Positions 30,396 to 40,620 of a DNA stretch of 64,000 nucleotides are shown here, piece after piece. The stretch's first letter is position 1. Each line of letters opens with the position of its first letter. The stretch lies in assembly GCA_947259485.1 (NCBI GenBank), contig CAMYLU010000022.1, positions 38,756 to 102,755 of the forward strand. The letters run 5' to 3'. A program made the translations under genes and the position numbers. The notes beneath the pieces are model-generated. The model searched no databases, was not told where the DNA came from, and worked only from the letters and a program-made list of their open reading frames with translations. The DNA is from an uncultured Gammaproteobacteria bacterium (lineage in GTDB: Bacteria > Pseudomonadota > Gammaproteobacteria > GCA-001735895).

Positions 30396-31751
30396 TTAAC
30401 GCATTGTCACCAGCTCCTCCGAGCTGGTTGGATGAATCGCCACGGTGTCATCGAAGTCCTGCTTGCAGGCTCCCATCCGTATTGCTACCGCGAAACCCTG
30501 CAGCATCTCGTCGACCGCGGGACCTATCATGTGGCAACCAATGACCTTTTCTTGCTCATCGAGACATACCAGTTTCATCGCGGTGGGCACGTCGTGTCCA
30601 CTGATCGAATTGTACATCGCCGTAAAACGAGTCTGGTAAACCTTGATCCGATCGCCGTATTGTTCTCGCGCCGCTTCCTCGGTAGCGCCTACGGTTCCGA
30701 CCGGTGGGTGACTGAATACGACGGTTGGAATCAACTCGTAGTCGAGGTGACGCTCGGCCTGGTTATTGTAGAGTCGATCCGCCAGCCGTCTGCCGGCGGC
30801 AATCGCAACCGGGGTTAGAGCAGCTCGCCCGGTTACATCTCCGAGGGCAAAAATATGAGGCTGATTGGTGCATTGATATAAATCGGTTTCGATGAAATTT
30901 TTCTGATTTATGCCGACGTCGGCATTTTCCAGTTTCAACACATCAAGGTCGGTGCTCCGTCCAATGGCATAGATCACCTGGTCCACCTGTTCAAGCCCAA
31001 CACCATGATTGTCATCAACTTCAAGCAGGCCGGAAGCTGCCCGCCTGATGTGGGTAATTTGACAGTTGGTTCGCAGCTCGATGCCGGATTTGGCAAGCTC
31101 TTCCAGCAGTGTTGTTTGTATCAGGCTGTCGAACTCACCCAGTACATGATGCTTGCGTAAAAACAAGATGACATGGCTTCCCAGTGAGTTCAGTACGCCG
31201 GCCAGTTCTACCGCGATATAACCCGAGCCCACTATCGCAACGCGAGCCGGTTGTCGATCGAGCGCGAAAAATCCATCGGAAGTGATGGCATGTTCCGCAC
31301 CGGGTATGTCGGCTACTCGAGGATGTGTTCCGGTCGCAATGGCAATGTGTTTGGCGGAATATTGTTTACCGTTGACAACTACCGTGTTGGCGTCGACGAA
31401 ACTGGCCTCACCTTCAATTTCGTCGATGCCAAGTTCTTTCAGGTACCCGTGATACCAGTCATTGATTCCGCTGATGTATCTTTCCCGCTTTTCAACCAGC
31501 CTGGACCAGTCAAATCCGTTACTGGTCAGGTCGTAACCATAACCACCGGCATCGTCGATCATATGAGCCAGGTTGGCTGCGAACCACATAATTTTCTTTG
31601 GCACACAGCCGACATTGACACAGGTGCCGCCGATATCGCCGCGTTCCACGATCGCACAACGTTGACCATAGCTGGCCGCGCGTTCCGCAATAGACAGGCC
31701 GCCACTTCCGGCGCCAAGCGTGATCAGGTCATAGTCGTATTCATGTGCCAT
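30396..31751 (-). CDS. gor: glutathione-disulfide reductase
   Basis: A 451-residue FAD-dependent disulfide reductase. The redox pair is C44/C49 in [13 protein letters not shown], with FAD-binding LGAGSGGLS, an NADPH-binding Rossmann segment [13 protein letters not shown] followed by basic [19 protein letters not shown], and the C-terminal HPTSSEE catalytic histidine. It regenerates reduced glutathione with NADPH. The C-terminus ELVTMR is typical of Gor rather than lipoamide dehydrogenase. It is convergent with the fusion gene. Confidence 0.96.
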   Translation of the reverse strand: MAHEYDYDLITLGAGSGGLSIAERAASYGQRCAIVERGDIGGTCVNVGCVPKKIMWFAANLAHMIDDAGGYGYDLTSNGFDWSRLVEKRERYISGINDWYHGYLKELGIDEIEGEASFVDANTVVVNGKQYSAKHIAIATGTHPRVADIPGAEHAITSDGFFALDRQPARVAIVGSGYIAVELAGVLNSLGSHVILFLRKHHVLGEFDSLIQTTLLEELAKSGIELRTNCQITHIRRAASGLLEVDDNHGVGLEQVDQVIYAIGRSTDLDVLKLENADVGINQKNFIETDLYQCTNQPHIFALGDVTGRAALTPVAIAAGRRLADRLYNNQAERHLDYELIPTVVFSHPPVGTVGATEEAAREQYGDRIKVYQTRFTAMYNSISGHDVPTAMKLVCLDEQEKVIGCHMIGPAVDEMLQGFAVAIRMGACKQDFDDTVAIHPTSSEELVTMR

Positions 31752-31852
31752 GGTTTTCTCCGGGTTTACCGGCGCGCACTGTAGCAGTTTTCCGATAGAT
31801 TTTTTATCCTTCTGCAGACATAATTCTTCGAAATCTGAGATGGTCGCGTCAA

Positions 31853-32323
31853 ATGTTTAAATTTATAAGATTCCTGATAACCCATGGCATTGCCCTGGCG
31901 CTTGGCTTTGCGCTGGGAATTTACCTGTTACCAATACTGGTGGCACCGGAAGGGCCCAGTGACGCCGAGGTGTCTACTTCGATGTCGCAGGCCATGTTCA
32001 GTGCTCAATTCCGCAAAGACCTGCCGGGTAGCGATTTCCTGCATTGGGGGGAAGGGACGATTTCGATCTCGGCAAAGCAAATCGGCTTTATGGGATCGCT
32101 TGCACCGGGACCAGATTACCGCCTTTACCTGACTCGTCAGCTTGTTCTGAATGAACAGGAGTTTCTCAATGTAAAAAATGAATCGGTCGTTGTCGGGGAG
32201 GTTAAAACCTTCAATAATTTTATTCTGCCGATGCCGGAATCTATCAATCCATCCGAATATACCGCGGTTGTTGTCTGGTGTGAATCTTTCGGTGAATTCA
32301 TAACGGCCGCAAATTACCAGTAG
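31853..32323 (+). CDS. DM13-domain membrane-anchored protein
   Basis: A 156-residue protein with an N-terminal membrane helix (about 8-30) followed by a DM13 domain (about 45-156). Family features are GEGTISIS near the start, DYRLYLTRQ, the [15 protein letters not shown] strand and the C-terminal [18 protein letters not shown] with the conserved Cys. DM13 domains are predicted to act in redox or adhesion at the cell surface; evidence is limited. It is divergent from gor, whose redox role may or may not be related. Confidence 0.8.
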   Translation: MFKFIRFLITHGIALALGFALGIYLLPILVAPEGPSDAEVSTSMSQAMFSAQFRKDLPGSDFLHWGEGTISISAKQIGFMGSLAPGPDYRLYLTRQLVLNEQEFLNVKNESVVVGEVKTFNNFILPMPESINPSEYTAVVVWCESFGEFITAANYQ

Positions 32324-32349
32324 TAGGTTCCCTGGCAGATTGACATTAA

Positions 32350-32688
32350 CTAGTCCTGCGGGCCCCAGAGGATCCGGTCGAGGCTATCTTCGGTTTCGAG
32401 TTCGATTATTTTCGCCCCATCGAAGCGTATACCTTCCTGCTTTAACAACTGCGCCTGCTCCCGGTAAGAACGGGATCCGATTTCAAATGCCAGGGTTCGA
32501 TTCGAGCGCACCACGCGAAACCAGGGCAGGGGATCGGGAGATCTCCCAAGTGCAGCACCGACCATTCGCGAATAGCGAGGAAATCCAGCCGCCCTCGCGA
32601 CTTCGCCATAACCCATTACCCGGCCGGGGGGAATCGAGGCAACAACCTGCCAGACCTGGTGATCGAACTTTTCCCTGAAGCGACTCAT
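32350..32688 (-). CDS. alkyltransferase-like protein (ATL), DNA lesion binder
   Basis: A 112-residue protein matching the C-terminal DNA-binding domain of O6-alkylguanine-DNA alkyltransferase: VWQVVASIPPGRVMGYGEVA, a helix-turn-helix with the arginine finger (RYSRMVGAAL), and an active-site loop reading LPWFRVV. The catalytic Cys of PCHRV is Trp (W56), which defines ATL proteins that flag alkylated bases for nucleotide excision repair rather than repairing them. The next residue, normally His, is Phe (F57), a further change. UvrC, a partner in that pathway, is encoded at 58.3 kb. Confidence 0.9.
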   Translation of the reverse strand: MSRFREKFDHQVWQVVASIPPGRVMGYGEVARAAGFPRYSRMVGAALGRSPDPLPWFRVVRSNRTLAFEIGSRSYREQAQLLKQEGIRFDGAKIIELETEDSLDRILWGPQD

Positions 32689-32938
32689 GGTGCGAGTTTA
32701 CTATCGGCCGCGATGGCTGAAAAGCAATCCGCAATTTTCATCCAGGCCGGGATAGGCTGTCCCGGGAATTCTTCGTTTCTGCTGTTGATAATTCTTGCTA
32801 AACCTTACGGCAGATAGATTAATAGTTAGCAAACGACATCGGAACCTATACGATATATTGCATTAAGTTGTTATTTTAAATTATTGAATTATATAGTTTA
32901 ACTACTCATTTAATCTCACTGTTGAATCGCCTATTCGC

Positions 32939-35900
32939 TCAACCAGATGAATTACCTTCACCGCGCGCATATTCCCGCTTACCGAGTTGCACCAGCCTGC
33001 GTACCTCCGAAACTGCAACGCTGATAGTCGGGAAATCGCAGCTGCGCATCGCGCTGAACTCGTTGAGAATACTGTCATAGCGCTGTAGCGCAATGTCGTT
33101 ACGTTCTTCCCAGATAGCCATCGCCTTGTTGGTATGACGCTTGTTTTCCACGATCTGTAAAACCAGCTCGGTCAGGTTATGCTGATTGGCATGCAAATCA
33201 TTACGCAAATTCAGGATCGCGAGATGATTCCAGTGAGTGCGCACTATGGTTTGTGAAATGGCGTCTCTGATCCAGTGCAACTGCAGGCGTTCCGATAATA
33301 CAAAAAACAGCCTCGCCACATACTCGGTATCGGTGTGAAGTTTTGACTTGATTTCAATGATATCGAAAGCCGAAGCCAGCGTCGTTTTATCAACCAGTTC
33401 ATGCGCAAGCGCCTTGGGCAACCGGTATTTGACGAAGCGTCGCTTGTTGGCGAGATAATTTTTGCGGGATTGACCCACCATGACGCTGGATATGACTTTG
33501 CGTAAAATTTTAGTATCGGATTTGTAACGCGCGATCACCTCGCTGACACTGAAATCTGCTGGCTGATTACGCAACAACCAACTGATCGAACGCTCCAGTA
33601 ATCCACTAACTGCCTGGAAACAATCGTACCTGTCGTTTTCGTGAACCACGTTATCCAGCTTCTCCAGTTTCCTCCAGGTATCGTAGAGATCAAATACTTC
33701 AACACATACCACGTAGGCCTTGGCGATATCCTCGATGGTTGCACCGGTCTCCTCGCGTATGCGCGAACCAAAGCCGATACCGATATTGTTTGCAATCTGG
33801 TTACTCAGTATCGTGGCAATAATTTCCTTGCGCAGTGGATGCTTGCGGATTTCATCGGCATAACGATTGCGTATCAATCTTGGGAAGTATCCCAACAGGA
33901 GCGCGTCATAACAATCTTCAGTCAGCGACGAGGCTTCAAGCAGTGCATTTTTGTAGGTTAGCTTGCTGTAGGATAGCAATATCGATAGTTCGGGGTGGGT
34001 CAGCCCCTGGTTCTTGGCGATACGATCGGTGATCTGCTTGTCGCTGGGAAGATGTTCCAGACGCCGATTCAATATCTTTTCCGTTTCAAGATGGCGCATG
34101 AAGCGGGCGTGCTGATACATGTTAAGCGCCGCGTGCTGTTCAATGCTGTCGATGATCTGGGTCTGGCGATAGTTATTAAACAGGCATTTCTGTGCAATTT
34201 CATCAGTCATTTCAACCAGCAACTGGTTACGTTCCTTGCTGCTTAATTGTCCGCTCTTGACCAGTTGCGATAACAGGATCTTGATATTGACTTCTTTATC
34301 TGAGCAATTGACACCCGCAGAGTTGTCGATTGAATCCGTGTAAATCAGGCCGCCTGCCTGCGCGTACTCAATGCGACCACGCTGGGTAACCCCGAGATTA
34401 CCTCCTTCGCCGATAGCTTTAGCGCGCACCTGCCTGCCATTGATACGAATCGCGTCATTGCTTTTGTCGGAAACATCGCTGTCGGATTCGGCGGTCGCCT
34501 TGATATAGGTCCCGATACCACCATTCCAGATCAGGTCAACCCGGGCTTTCAGGATATAGACGATCAATTGGTTTGGCGTCAGGTGATCTTCCTTGCATTC
34601 GATGAGTTGCTTGATCTCGGGTGTGAGATTGATTTGCTTTGCCGACCTTAAAAATATACCGCCACCCTTGCTGATCAACTTCCTGTTGTAGTCATTCCAG
34701 GTAGAACGAGTTAAACCAAACATGCGCTCGCGTTCCTTGAAACTTTTCTTAATGTCTGGTTTGGGGTCAATAAAAATATGCATATGATTAAACGCAGCGA
34801 CCAACTGTATGCAGGGTGATAACAGCATACCGTTACCAAATACGTCTCCCGACATATCGCCGATGCCGACTACGCTAAATGGTTCTCGTTGAATATTCCT
34901 GCCAAGGCCACGGAAATGGCGTTTTACCGATTCCCAGGCACCACGCGCCGTTATTCCCATTTTCTTATGGTCATAGCCTTGCGAACCACCGGAGGCAAAA
35001 GCATCATCGAGCCAGAAACCATGCTGCTCCGAGATACCATTGGCAACATCTGAAAAAGCGGCCGTACCCTTATCGGCGGCGACAACCAGGTATGGATCGG
35101 CGCTATCATAAATCCGGGTGCGCGGGGGTGTTTTGATCTCGTCATCAACCCGATTATCGGTCAACTCTAAAAGCGCATTGATGTACAAGGCGTAGCAGGC
35201 CTGAACTTCGCCATATACCTCCGACGCGGGCAAATGGGCAATCTGCTTGGTGATAAAACCTCCCTTGGAACCGGCCGGAACGATGACCGCATTTTTTACA
35301 ATTTGCGCCTTCATCAAACCCAGTACCTCGGTACGGTAATCCTCGCGCCGATCAGACCAACGGATCCCGCCGCGGGCAACACGACCACCGCGTAAATGTA
35401 TGCCCTCGAATCGCGGGGCATAAACATAAATCTCGAACACGGGGCTCGGTTTCGGGAGTTGCTCTATTCGTGTCGAATCAAATTTAAAGCTGAGGTGGCC
35501 GGAATCACCCGGGATATCCTGGAAATAATTGGTGCGAACCGTGGCATCCACCAGGTTGAGCATGCGCTTGTAGATGAGATCATGGTCCAGGGATTCGATA
35601 CTGTGCAACTTTTCCTCGATTTCACCGAAAAGCTGGAGGTGAGAATCGCTGTCGACCTTGTCCGGATCGAACTTGCGTATAAAACTGCGTACCAGCAATA
35701 GCGTAATTTCAGGGTAACTGTTCAGCGTCTCGATGATGTATTCACGACTATGCGGAAATCGAATTTGCTGCAGGTACGCGGTATAGGCTCGCAGTATCTG
35801 TATATTCCGCGCCTTGATGCAGGCACTGAACAGTAAATGATTGAAATCATCGTTTTCGCTGCGTTTTTTCCAGATACTCTCGAATAGCTCGCTGAAGTAG

Positions 35901-36307
35901 CGTGGTATTTTATCCGGATCTACATCGCAGATATTATCGCCACGTTCCAGGGTGAAATGATTGATCCAGTAATTTCGATTGCCCAGCCTGATGCGATAAG
36001 GCCGCCCGATCAGTACCTGCAAACCCATCGACTCGAACACCGGCATCGATTGAGACAGTGGGATCGTATCTTTAAGCGTGAACAACTTGATCGAGTAGTT
36101 TTTAGGGTCCCGGGTAATTTTTACCAGCCTGGCCTGGGCCCGGTTGCGGGTATTGATCGTCGCCAGGACCTCGAGATCCGGAATTGCGTCGTCTACCGAA
36201 AAATCACCCTGGTAATTTTCTGAAAATGTTTCTTCACTGATCTTCAACCTGGTCAGTTGAGGATTATCATCGACACGTTTGAATAGCTGTTTGTACCAAT
36301 TGTTCAT
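32939..36307 (-). CDS. gdhB: NAD-specific glutamate dehydrogenase, short form of the large family
   Basis: A 1122-residue member of the large NAD-GDH family that deaminates glutamate to 2-oxoglutarate. The catalytic core is clear: GIHLRGGRVARGGIRWSDR, KNAVIVPAGSKGGF, TFSDVAN-type AAFSDVANGISE, FASGGSQGYDHKKMGITARGAW, VVGIGDMSGDVFGNGML and the IGEGGNLGVTQRGR nucleotide-binding block. Pseudomonas and Mycobacterium enzymes are near 1600 residues; here the N-terminal several hundred residues (ACT-like region) are missing, as in the about 115-kDa class. Only 115 bp separate the ATG from putA, so no upstream piece is present. It is divergent from putA, fitting joint proline-glutamate catabolism. 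Confidence 0.92.
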   Translation of the reverse strand: MNNWYKQLFKRVDDNPQLTRLKISEETFSENYQGDFSVDDAIPDLEVLATINTRNRAQARLVKITRDPKNYSIKLFTLKDTIPLSQSMPVFESMGLQVLIGRPYRIRLGNRNYWINHFTLERGDNICDVDPDKIPRYFSELFESIWKKRSENDDFNHLLFSACIKARNIQILRAYTAYLQQIRFPHSREYIIETLNSYPEITLLLVRSFIRKFDPDKVDSDSHLQLFGEIEEKLHSIESLDHDLIYKRMLNLVDATVRTNYFQDIPGDSGHLSFKFDSTRIEQLPKPSPVFEIYVYAPRFEGIHLRGGRVARGGIRWSDRREDYRTEVLGLMKAQIVKNAVIVPAGSKGGFITKQIAHLPASEVYGEVQACYALYINALLELTDNRVDDEIKTPPRTRIYDSADPYLVVAADKGTAAFSDVANGISEQHGFWLDDAFASGGSQGYDHKKMGITARGAWESVKRHFRGLGRNIQREPFSVVGIGDMSGDVFGNGMLLSPCIQLVAAFNHMHIFIDPKPDIKKSFKERERMFGLTRSTWNDYNRKLISKGGGIFLRSAKQINLTPEIKQLIECKEDHLTPNQLIVYILKARVDLIWNGGIGTYIKATAESDSDVSDKSNDAIRINGRQVRAKAIGEGGNLGVTQRGRIEYAQAGGLIYTDSIDNSAGVNCSDKEVNIKILLSQLVKSGQLSSKERNQLLVEMTDEIAQKCLFNNYRQTQIIDSIEQHAALNMYQHARFMRHLETEKILNRRLEHLPSDKQITDRIAKNQGLTHPELSILLSYSKLTYKNALLEASSLTEDCYDALLLGYFPRLIRNRYADEIRKHPLRKEIIATILSNQIANNIGIGFGSRIREETGATIEDIAKAYVVCVEVFDLYDTWRKLEKLDNVVHENDRYDCFQAVSGLLERSISWLLRNQPADFSVSEVIARYKSDTKILRKVISSVMVGQSRKNYLANKRRFVKYRLPKALAHELVDKTTLASAFDIIEIKSKLHTDTEYVARLFFVLSERLQLHWIRDAISQTIVRTHWNHLAILNLRNDLHANQHNLTELVLQIVENKRHTNKAMAIWEERNDIALQRYDSILNEFSAMRSCDFPTISVAVSEVRRLVQLGKREYARGEGNSSG

Positions 36308-36422
36308 TACCGCAGCCCTTTTAGTATTATTGCCAGCATTGTAAACCTTTTATCGAAACGGGTTTGGCTCTATATTAGAGCCCGGCACCGGGAAATTCCA
36401 TCTACTAACACGGAAAATATAA

Positions 36423-39400
36423 ATGCATGTTGAGCTGCCTGTCATCCCCCCCTTAGCAGACGATAAGCTGCGCCGGAATATCCGTGATCATTATCTAAAA
36501 AATGAAGCCGAGGTAATCGGCGAGCTGGTCACAAACGCCCGCTTCGAGGACCGGGAACGCAAGGCTATCAGCGCTATGGCCGCCGAGCTGATCAGCAAGG
36601 TTCGCGCGGATAGCAGTCCGAGTATGATGGAAAACTTTCTCGCCGAGTATGGTCTGTCGACACGCGAGGGAGTGGCCCTGATGTGTCTTGCCGAGGCCCT
36701 GTTGCGGGTTCCGGACGCGCAGACCATAGATGAACTGATCGAAGACAAAATCTCGCCAGGGAACTGGGGCGAGCACCTGGGTCATTCAGGCTCTCCGCTG
36801 GTGAACGCTTCGACCTGGGCGTTGATGCTAACCGGTAAAATTGTTGCGCCCGAGGATGAGGGTGGTTTGCGCCTGACCCTGCACGGGTTAGTCAAGCGAC
36901 TTGGCGAACCCCTGGTACGCAATGCAGTGGGCCAGGCGATGCGTGAACTGGGCCGGCATTTTGTACTGGGCACCAATATCAACAAGGCCAGGAAACGAGC
37001 CAGGGAACTGCAAAAGCTTGGCTACACCTATTCCTACGACATGCTCGGAGAGGCCGCCCGCACCGAATCCGACGCCAGGAATTATCACCTGGCTTATTCT
37101 GATGCTATCACCGGATTGGCAAAGGACTGCAAGCACAAGAGCACGCGTGATAATCCGGGCATATCAGTGAAACTATCGGCGCTGCATCCACGTTATGAAA
37201 TGGGCCAGTACCACCGCGTTATCGACGAACTGATACCAAGGGTTGAATCATTGGCAATGCTGGCCTGTTCCGCCAACATGGGATTTAATATCGATGCCGA
37301 GGAAGCTGACCGCCTTGATATCTCGCTCGACGTTATTGAGGCGGTTCTGTCCAATCCGGCATTGCGCGGCTGGGACGGTTTCGGTGTTGTGGTGCAGGCT
37401 TTCGGTAAACGCGCGATGCCGGTGCTCGACTGGCTTTATGCCCTGACCCAACGGCTCGACCGCAAGATCATGGTGCGCCTGGTAAAAGGCGCCTACTGGG
37501 ATACCGAGATCAAGCGGGCACAGGTTCTCGGACTCTCCGACTACCCGGTTTTCACGCGCAAGGTAAATACCGACATATCCTACCTGGCCTGTGCCAGGAA
37601 ACTGCTGGCGATGACGGATCGCATCTACCCGCAGTTTGCAACTCACAATGCTCATTCGGTAGCAGCCGTTTTAAAACTTGCAGGTGCTCAACACGACTAC
37701 GAGTTTCAGCGACTGCACGGAATGGGAGAGTCCCTGCACGAGTACGTGCATAGCAAGCATGATGCCCGTTGTCGCATTTACGCGCCGGTGGGTGAACACC
37801 AGGATTTACTGGCCTACCTGGTCAGACGCCTGCTCGAAAACGGGGCCAATAGTTCTTTCGTTAATCAAATTGTCGACACCAGTATTTCGCCGGAATCGAT
37901 TGCGCGTGATCCAATCGATGTGATATCGGAACTTGAAGATTTATCGAATCCGAATATCACTATGCCCCCGCGACTCTATGGCAGCACGCGTCTTAATTCA
38001 CAGGGTTGGGATATTACCGACCTGACCTGCCTGCATGAAATCAACAACGCCCGCGAGCCTTTAAGTACAAAAACCTGGCAGGCAAAACCACTAACGGCTG
38101 CCGACATAAAACATACTGCCAGTCGTGATGTTTTTAATCCTGCGGATCCCGGAGACCGGGTAGGAGCGGTCTTCGAAGCGGACCTCGACACCGTGGAGCA
38201 GGCCATTCAAAGTGCTACCGAAGGCAGTGCAGAATGGTCACGAACCAGCAGGGAGGAGCGCGCTGCCTGTCTGCAACGCGTAGCCGATCTCTATGAAAAA
38301 AACGCTGCGGAATTCTTCGCCTTGTTGGCGCGCGAAGCCGGTAAATCCTGGCTCGATGCAGTCGGCGAATTACGCGAAGCGGTCGATTTTGCTCGCTACT
38401 ACGCGACGCAACTCGATTCGCTGAACACTGACCTCGCTGCACGTGGCGTTATAGCCTGTATTTCTCCGTGGAACTTTCCGCTGGCTATATTCAGCGGCCA
38501 GGTATTTGCTGCACTTGCCACCGGCAACTGCGTTATTGCGAAACCTGCCGAGCAGACCAGCCTGGTGGCGGCTTTCGCAGGCGATTTAATGCACCAGGCC
38601 GGGATTCCACCAACGGCATTCCAGCTGCTACCGGGAACCGGCGCAGTTGTCGGGGCAGCTCTCAGCGCAGATGCTCGTATTGCCGGCATCTGCTTCACGG
38701 GTTCAACCGCGACCGCAATGCATATCAATCGCAACATGGCGCTTCATCTACCGGTAACGGCGCCGTTAATTGCCGAGACGGGTGGTCTGAACGCGATGAT
38801 TGTCGACTCTACCGCGTTACCCGAACAGGTGGTTCGTGACGTGTTGGCTTCCGCCTTTCAAAGCGCGGGGCAGCGCTGTTCCGCATTGCGCATGCTTTAC
38901 CTGCAGGAAGATGTGGCGGATAAAGTGCTGGAGATGTTGTTCGGTGCAATGGATGAGCTGAACCTGGGTAATCCCTGGTACCTGGCTACCGATGTCGGCC
39001 CGGTTATCGACCAGGCGGCAAAACAGAAAATTGATGCGCATTGCCAGGGCATGGCGCAACAGGGACGTGTACTTAAATCTCTCGATGTTCCGCAGCAAGG
39101 CCTGTTCGTGGCCCCGACCGTGATTGAACTTGACGGTATCGAGCAACTCGAAGAAGAGATATTTGGCCCGGTGTTGCATGTCGCTCGGTTTGCGGCAAAC
39201 GACATTGATACAGTGGTTAACTCGATCAATGAGCAGGGCTATGGCCTGACATTCGGTATACACACGCGGGTTGATTCGCGTGTGGAGCAGGTGGTCAGAC
39301 GCATAAAGGCGGGCAACGTCTATGTAAACCGTAACCAGATTGGCGCGGTCGTCGGCACCCAGCCGTTTGGTGGTGAAGGGCTTTCCGGTACCGGTCCCAA

Positions 39401-40061
39401 GGCCGGCGGTCCCTGGTATTTGCATCGATTCGTTAGCGAGGCGAATACGCAATCCAGCAGTATACAACAACAGGCGGTTGATACTGCAGCGTTACAGAAG
39501 CTCGTATCGAGTGTTGCAGGTTCCGCGTCGACCCGGGCCAACCCCGACCTCGAGAAATTACAACGGCTGGCCAGCAGCGAAGGGCTTAAACACGACGTTA
39601 TATCGATTGTCGATATACACACAATGCCGGGACCGACCGGTGAAACCAACCAATTATCGGCACATCCTCGCGGGTTGGTACTGTGTCTTGGACCGACACG
39701 TGCCGATGCGCTACTACAGGCAATATCAGCCCTGGCACAGCAAAACTCGGTCGTAATCGTGGCTGAAAAGGCCGATCAATTAGGCGAACTTTTGCACCAG
39801 GCCGGGATGAGTGCGGCTGGAATCGATGGCTCGGTCGAAGCCGGCTCGTTGCGGAATTTAATCGGAATCGATGCAATCATGTCGCACGCAGACACTGAAC
39901 AGTTACGTGCTTACCGAATTGCCCTGGCTGACAGAGGCGGCAAGTTAATACCGTTGATATCCGGGCTTGATGAACTTGATCGTCTGATCGTCGAACGTCA
40001 TTTATGCATCGATACTACCGCTGCCGGTGGCAACGCCAGTTTGATAGCCGCGGGTAGTTAA
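36423..40061 (+). CDS. putA: bifunctional proline dehydrogenase / L-glutamate gamma-semialdehyde dehydrogenase PutA
   Basis: PutA oxidises proline to glutamate in two steps. The 1212-residue protein has the proline dehydrogenase barrel (about 170-490; GISVKLSALHPRYE, NIDAEEADRLDIS, RLVKGAYWDTEIKRAQ, FATHNAHSV, FQRLHGMGE) and an aldehyde dehydrogenase (about 560-1010) with SPWNFPLAIFSGQ, FTGST, ETGGLN, catalytic Cys in QSAGQRCSALR and the PFGGEGLSGTGPKAGGP signature. A C-terminal extension (about 1030-1212) resembles a partial ALDH fold. The N-terminal ribbon-helix-helix repressor domain is absent, so this is a B-type PutA that does not regulate itself. Confidence 0.96.
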   Translation: MHVELPVIPPLADDKLRRNIRDHYLKNEAEVIGELVTNARFEDRERKAISAMAAELISKVRADSSPSMMENFLAEYGLSTREGVALMCLAEALLRVPDAQTIDELIEDKISPGNWGEHLGHSGSPLVNASTWALMLTGKIVAPEDEGGLRLTLHGLVKRLGEPLVRNAVGQAMRELGRHFVLGTNINKARKRARELQKLGYTYSYDMLGEAARTESDARNYHLAYSDAITGLAKDCKHKSTRDNPGISVKLSALHPRYEMGQYHRVIDELIPRVESLAMLACSANMGFNIDAEEADRLDISLDVIEAVLSNPALRGWDGFGVVVQAFGKRAMPVLDWLYALTQRLDRKIMVRLVKGAYWDTEIKRAQVLGLSDYPVFTRKVNTDISYLACARKLLAMTDRIYPQFATHNAHSVAAVLKLAGAQHDYEFQRLHGMGESLHEYVHSKHDARCRIYAPVGEHQDLLAYLVRRLLENGANSSFVNQIVDTSISPESIARDPIDVISELEDLSNPNITMPPRLYGSTRLNSQGWDITDLTCLHEINNAREPLSTKTWQAKPLTAADIKHTASRDVFNPADPGDRVGAVFEADLDTVEQAIQSATEGSAEWSRTSREERAACLQRVADLYEKNAAEFFALLAREAGKSWLDAVGELREAVDFARYYATQLDSLNTDLAARGVIACISPWNFPLAIFSGQVFAALATGNCVIAKPAEQTSLVAAFAGDLMHQAGIPPTAFQLLPGTGAVVGAALSADARIAGICFTGSTATAMHINRNMALHLPVTAPLIAETGGLNAMIVDSTALPEQVVRDVLASAFQSAGQRCSALRMLYLQEDVADKVLEMLFGAMDELNLGNPWYLATDVGPVIDQAAKQKIDAHCQGMAQQGRVLKSLDVPQQGLFVAPTVIELDGIEQLEEEIFGPVLHVARFAANDIDTVVNSINEQGYGLTFGIHTRVDSRVEQVVRRIKAGNVYVNRNQIGAVVGTQPFGGEGLSGTGPKAGGPWYLHRFVSEANTQSSSIQQQAVDTAALQKLVSSVAGSASTRANPDLEKLQRLASSEGLKHDVISIVDIHTMPGPTGETNQLSAHPRGLVLCLGPTRADALLQAISALAQQNSVVIVAEKADQLGELLHQAGMSAAGIDGSVEAGSLRNLIGIDAIMSHADTEQLRAYRIALADRGGKLIPLISGLDELDRLIVERHLCIDTTAAGGNASLIAAGS

Positions 40062-40567
40062 CCGATGATGCGGAAGAACTCGTCCCGGTCGCATACCGGG
40101 CAACGCGGTATCTGACCGGATTTGGACAGGGTGATATTATTGTCGCAATTCTTACAGCAGAGGGTTCCGGCATTGCAGACTTCACCACTTCGATACAGGC
40201 TTGCCTGGTGATCCTCATTCTCAAAAGCCCGAAAATCCAGCCAGGCTTTATCTGCAGAGCGCGCAATCAATTCGATAAAGCGATCTTCTACCAGGGTCAA
40301 ATCAAAACTGAACCAGTCCTTTAATTCCTTGCCCTGTTGATTCAGCGTCTTATTAGCCTTTTGCATGTCACGTTTCAAGGTATCGCCGAGACTCTCCGCT
40401 TCCTCCTGGGTCAGCGCAAACAACTCACGCGCCAGTACCTGCGCATTGTGCACCATCTCGTCGACCGTGGGGGCGAGCGCTTCCTCGGCTTCATGGATCG
40501 CGTCGCTTACGTTTTCTACCATGTGGTCGAAAGCGGCAACCATTTTTTCCCGGTCGTTAATTTCCAT
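40058..40567 (-). CDS. zinc-ribbon protein, DUF1451 / YbeL family
   Basis: A 169-residue protein with a long helical N-terminal region (about 5-100, coiled-coil-like, alternating charged residues) and a C-terminal zinc ribbon: GEVCNAGTLCCKNCDNNI and RCPVCDRDEF supply four cysteines. The layout matches the uncharacterised YbeL/DUF1451 family. I chose ATG at 40567; earlier in-frame codons up to 40627 run into the neighbouring promoter region. Its last four bases overlap the end of putA. Function unknown. Confidence 0.83.
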   Translation of the reverse strand: MEINDREKMVAAFDHMVENVSDAIHEAEEALAPTVDEMVHNAQVLARELFALTQEEAESLGDTLKRDMQKANKTLNQQGKELKDWFSFDLTLVEDRFIELIARSADKAWLDFRAFENEDHQASLYRSGEVCNAGTLCCKNCDNNITLSKSGQIPRCPVCDRDEFFRIIG

Positions 40568-40620
40568 GAATCCATTAATAGCGCATAATATCGGGGCGCA
40601 CAAGTAGGCTTCCTGTTTCG

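Noticed and set aside
32689..32938. AT-rich stretch downstream of NAD-GDH as a possible origin or insertion
   Set aside because: No repeated boxes, inverted repeats or ORFs; it is probably ordinary spacer between two reverse-strand genes.
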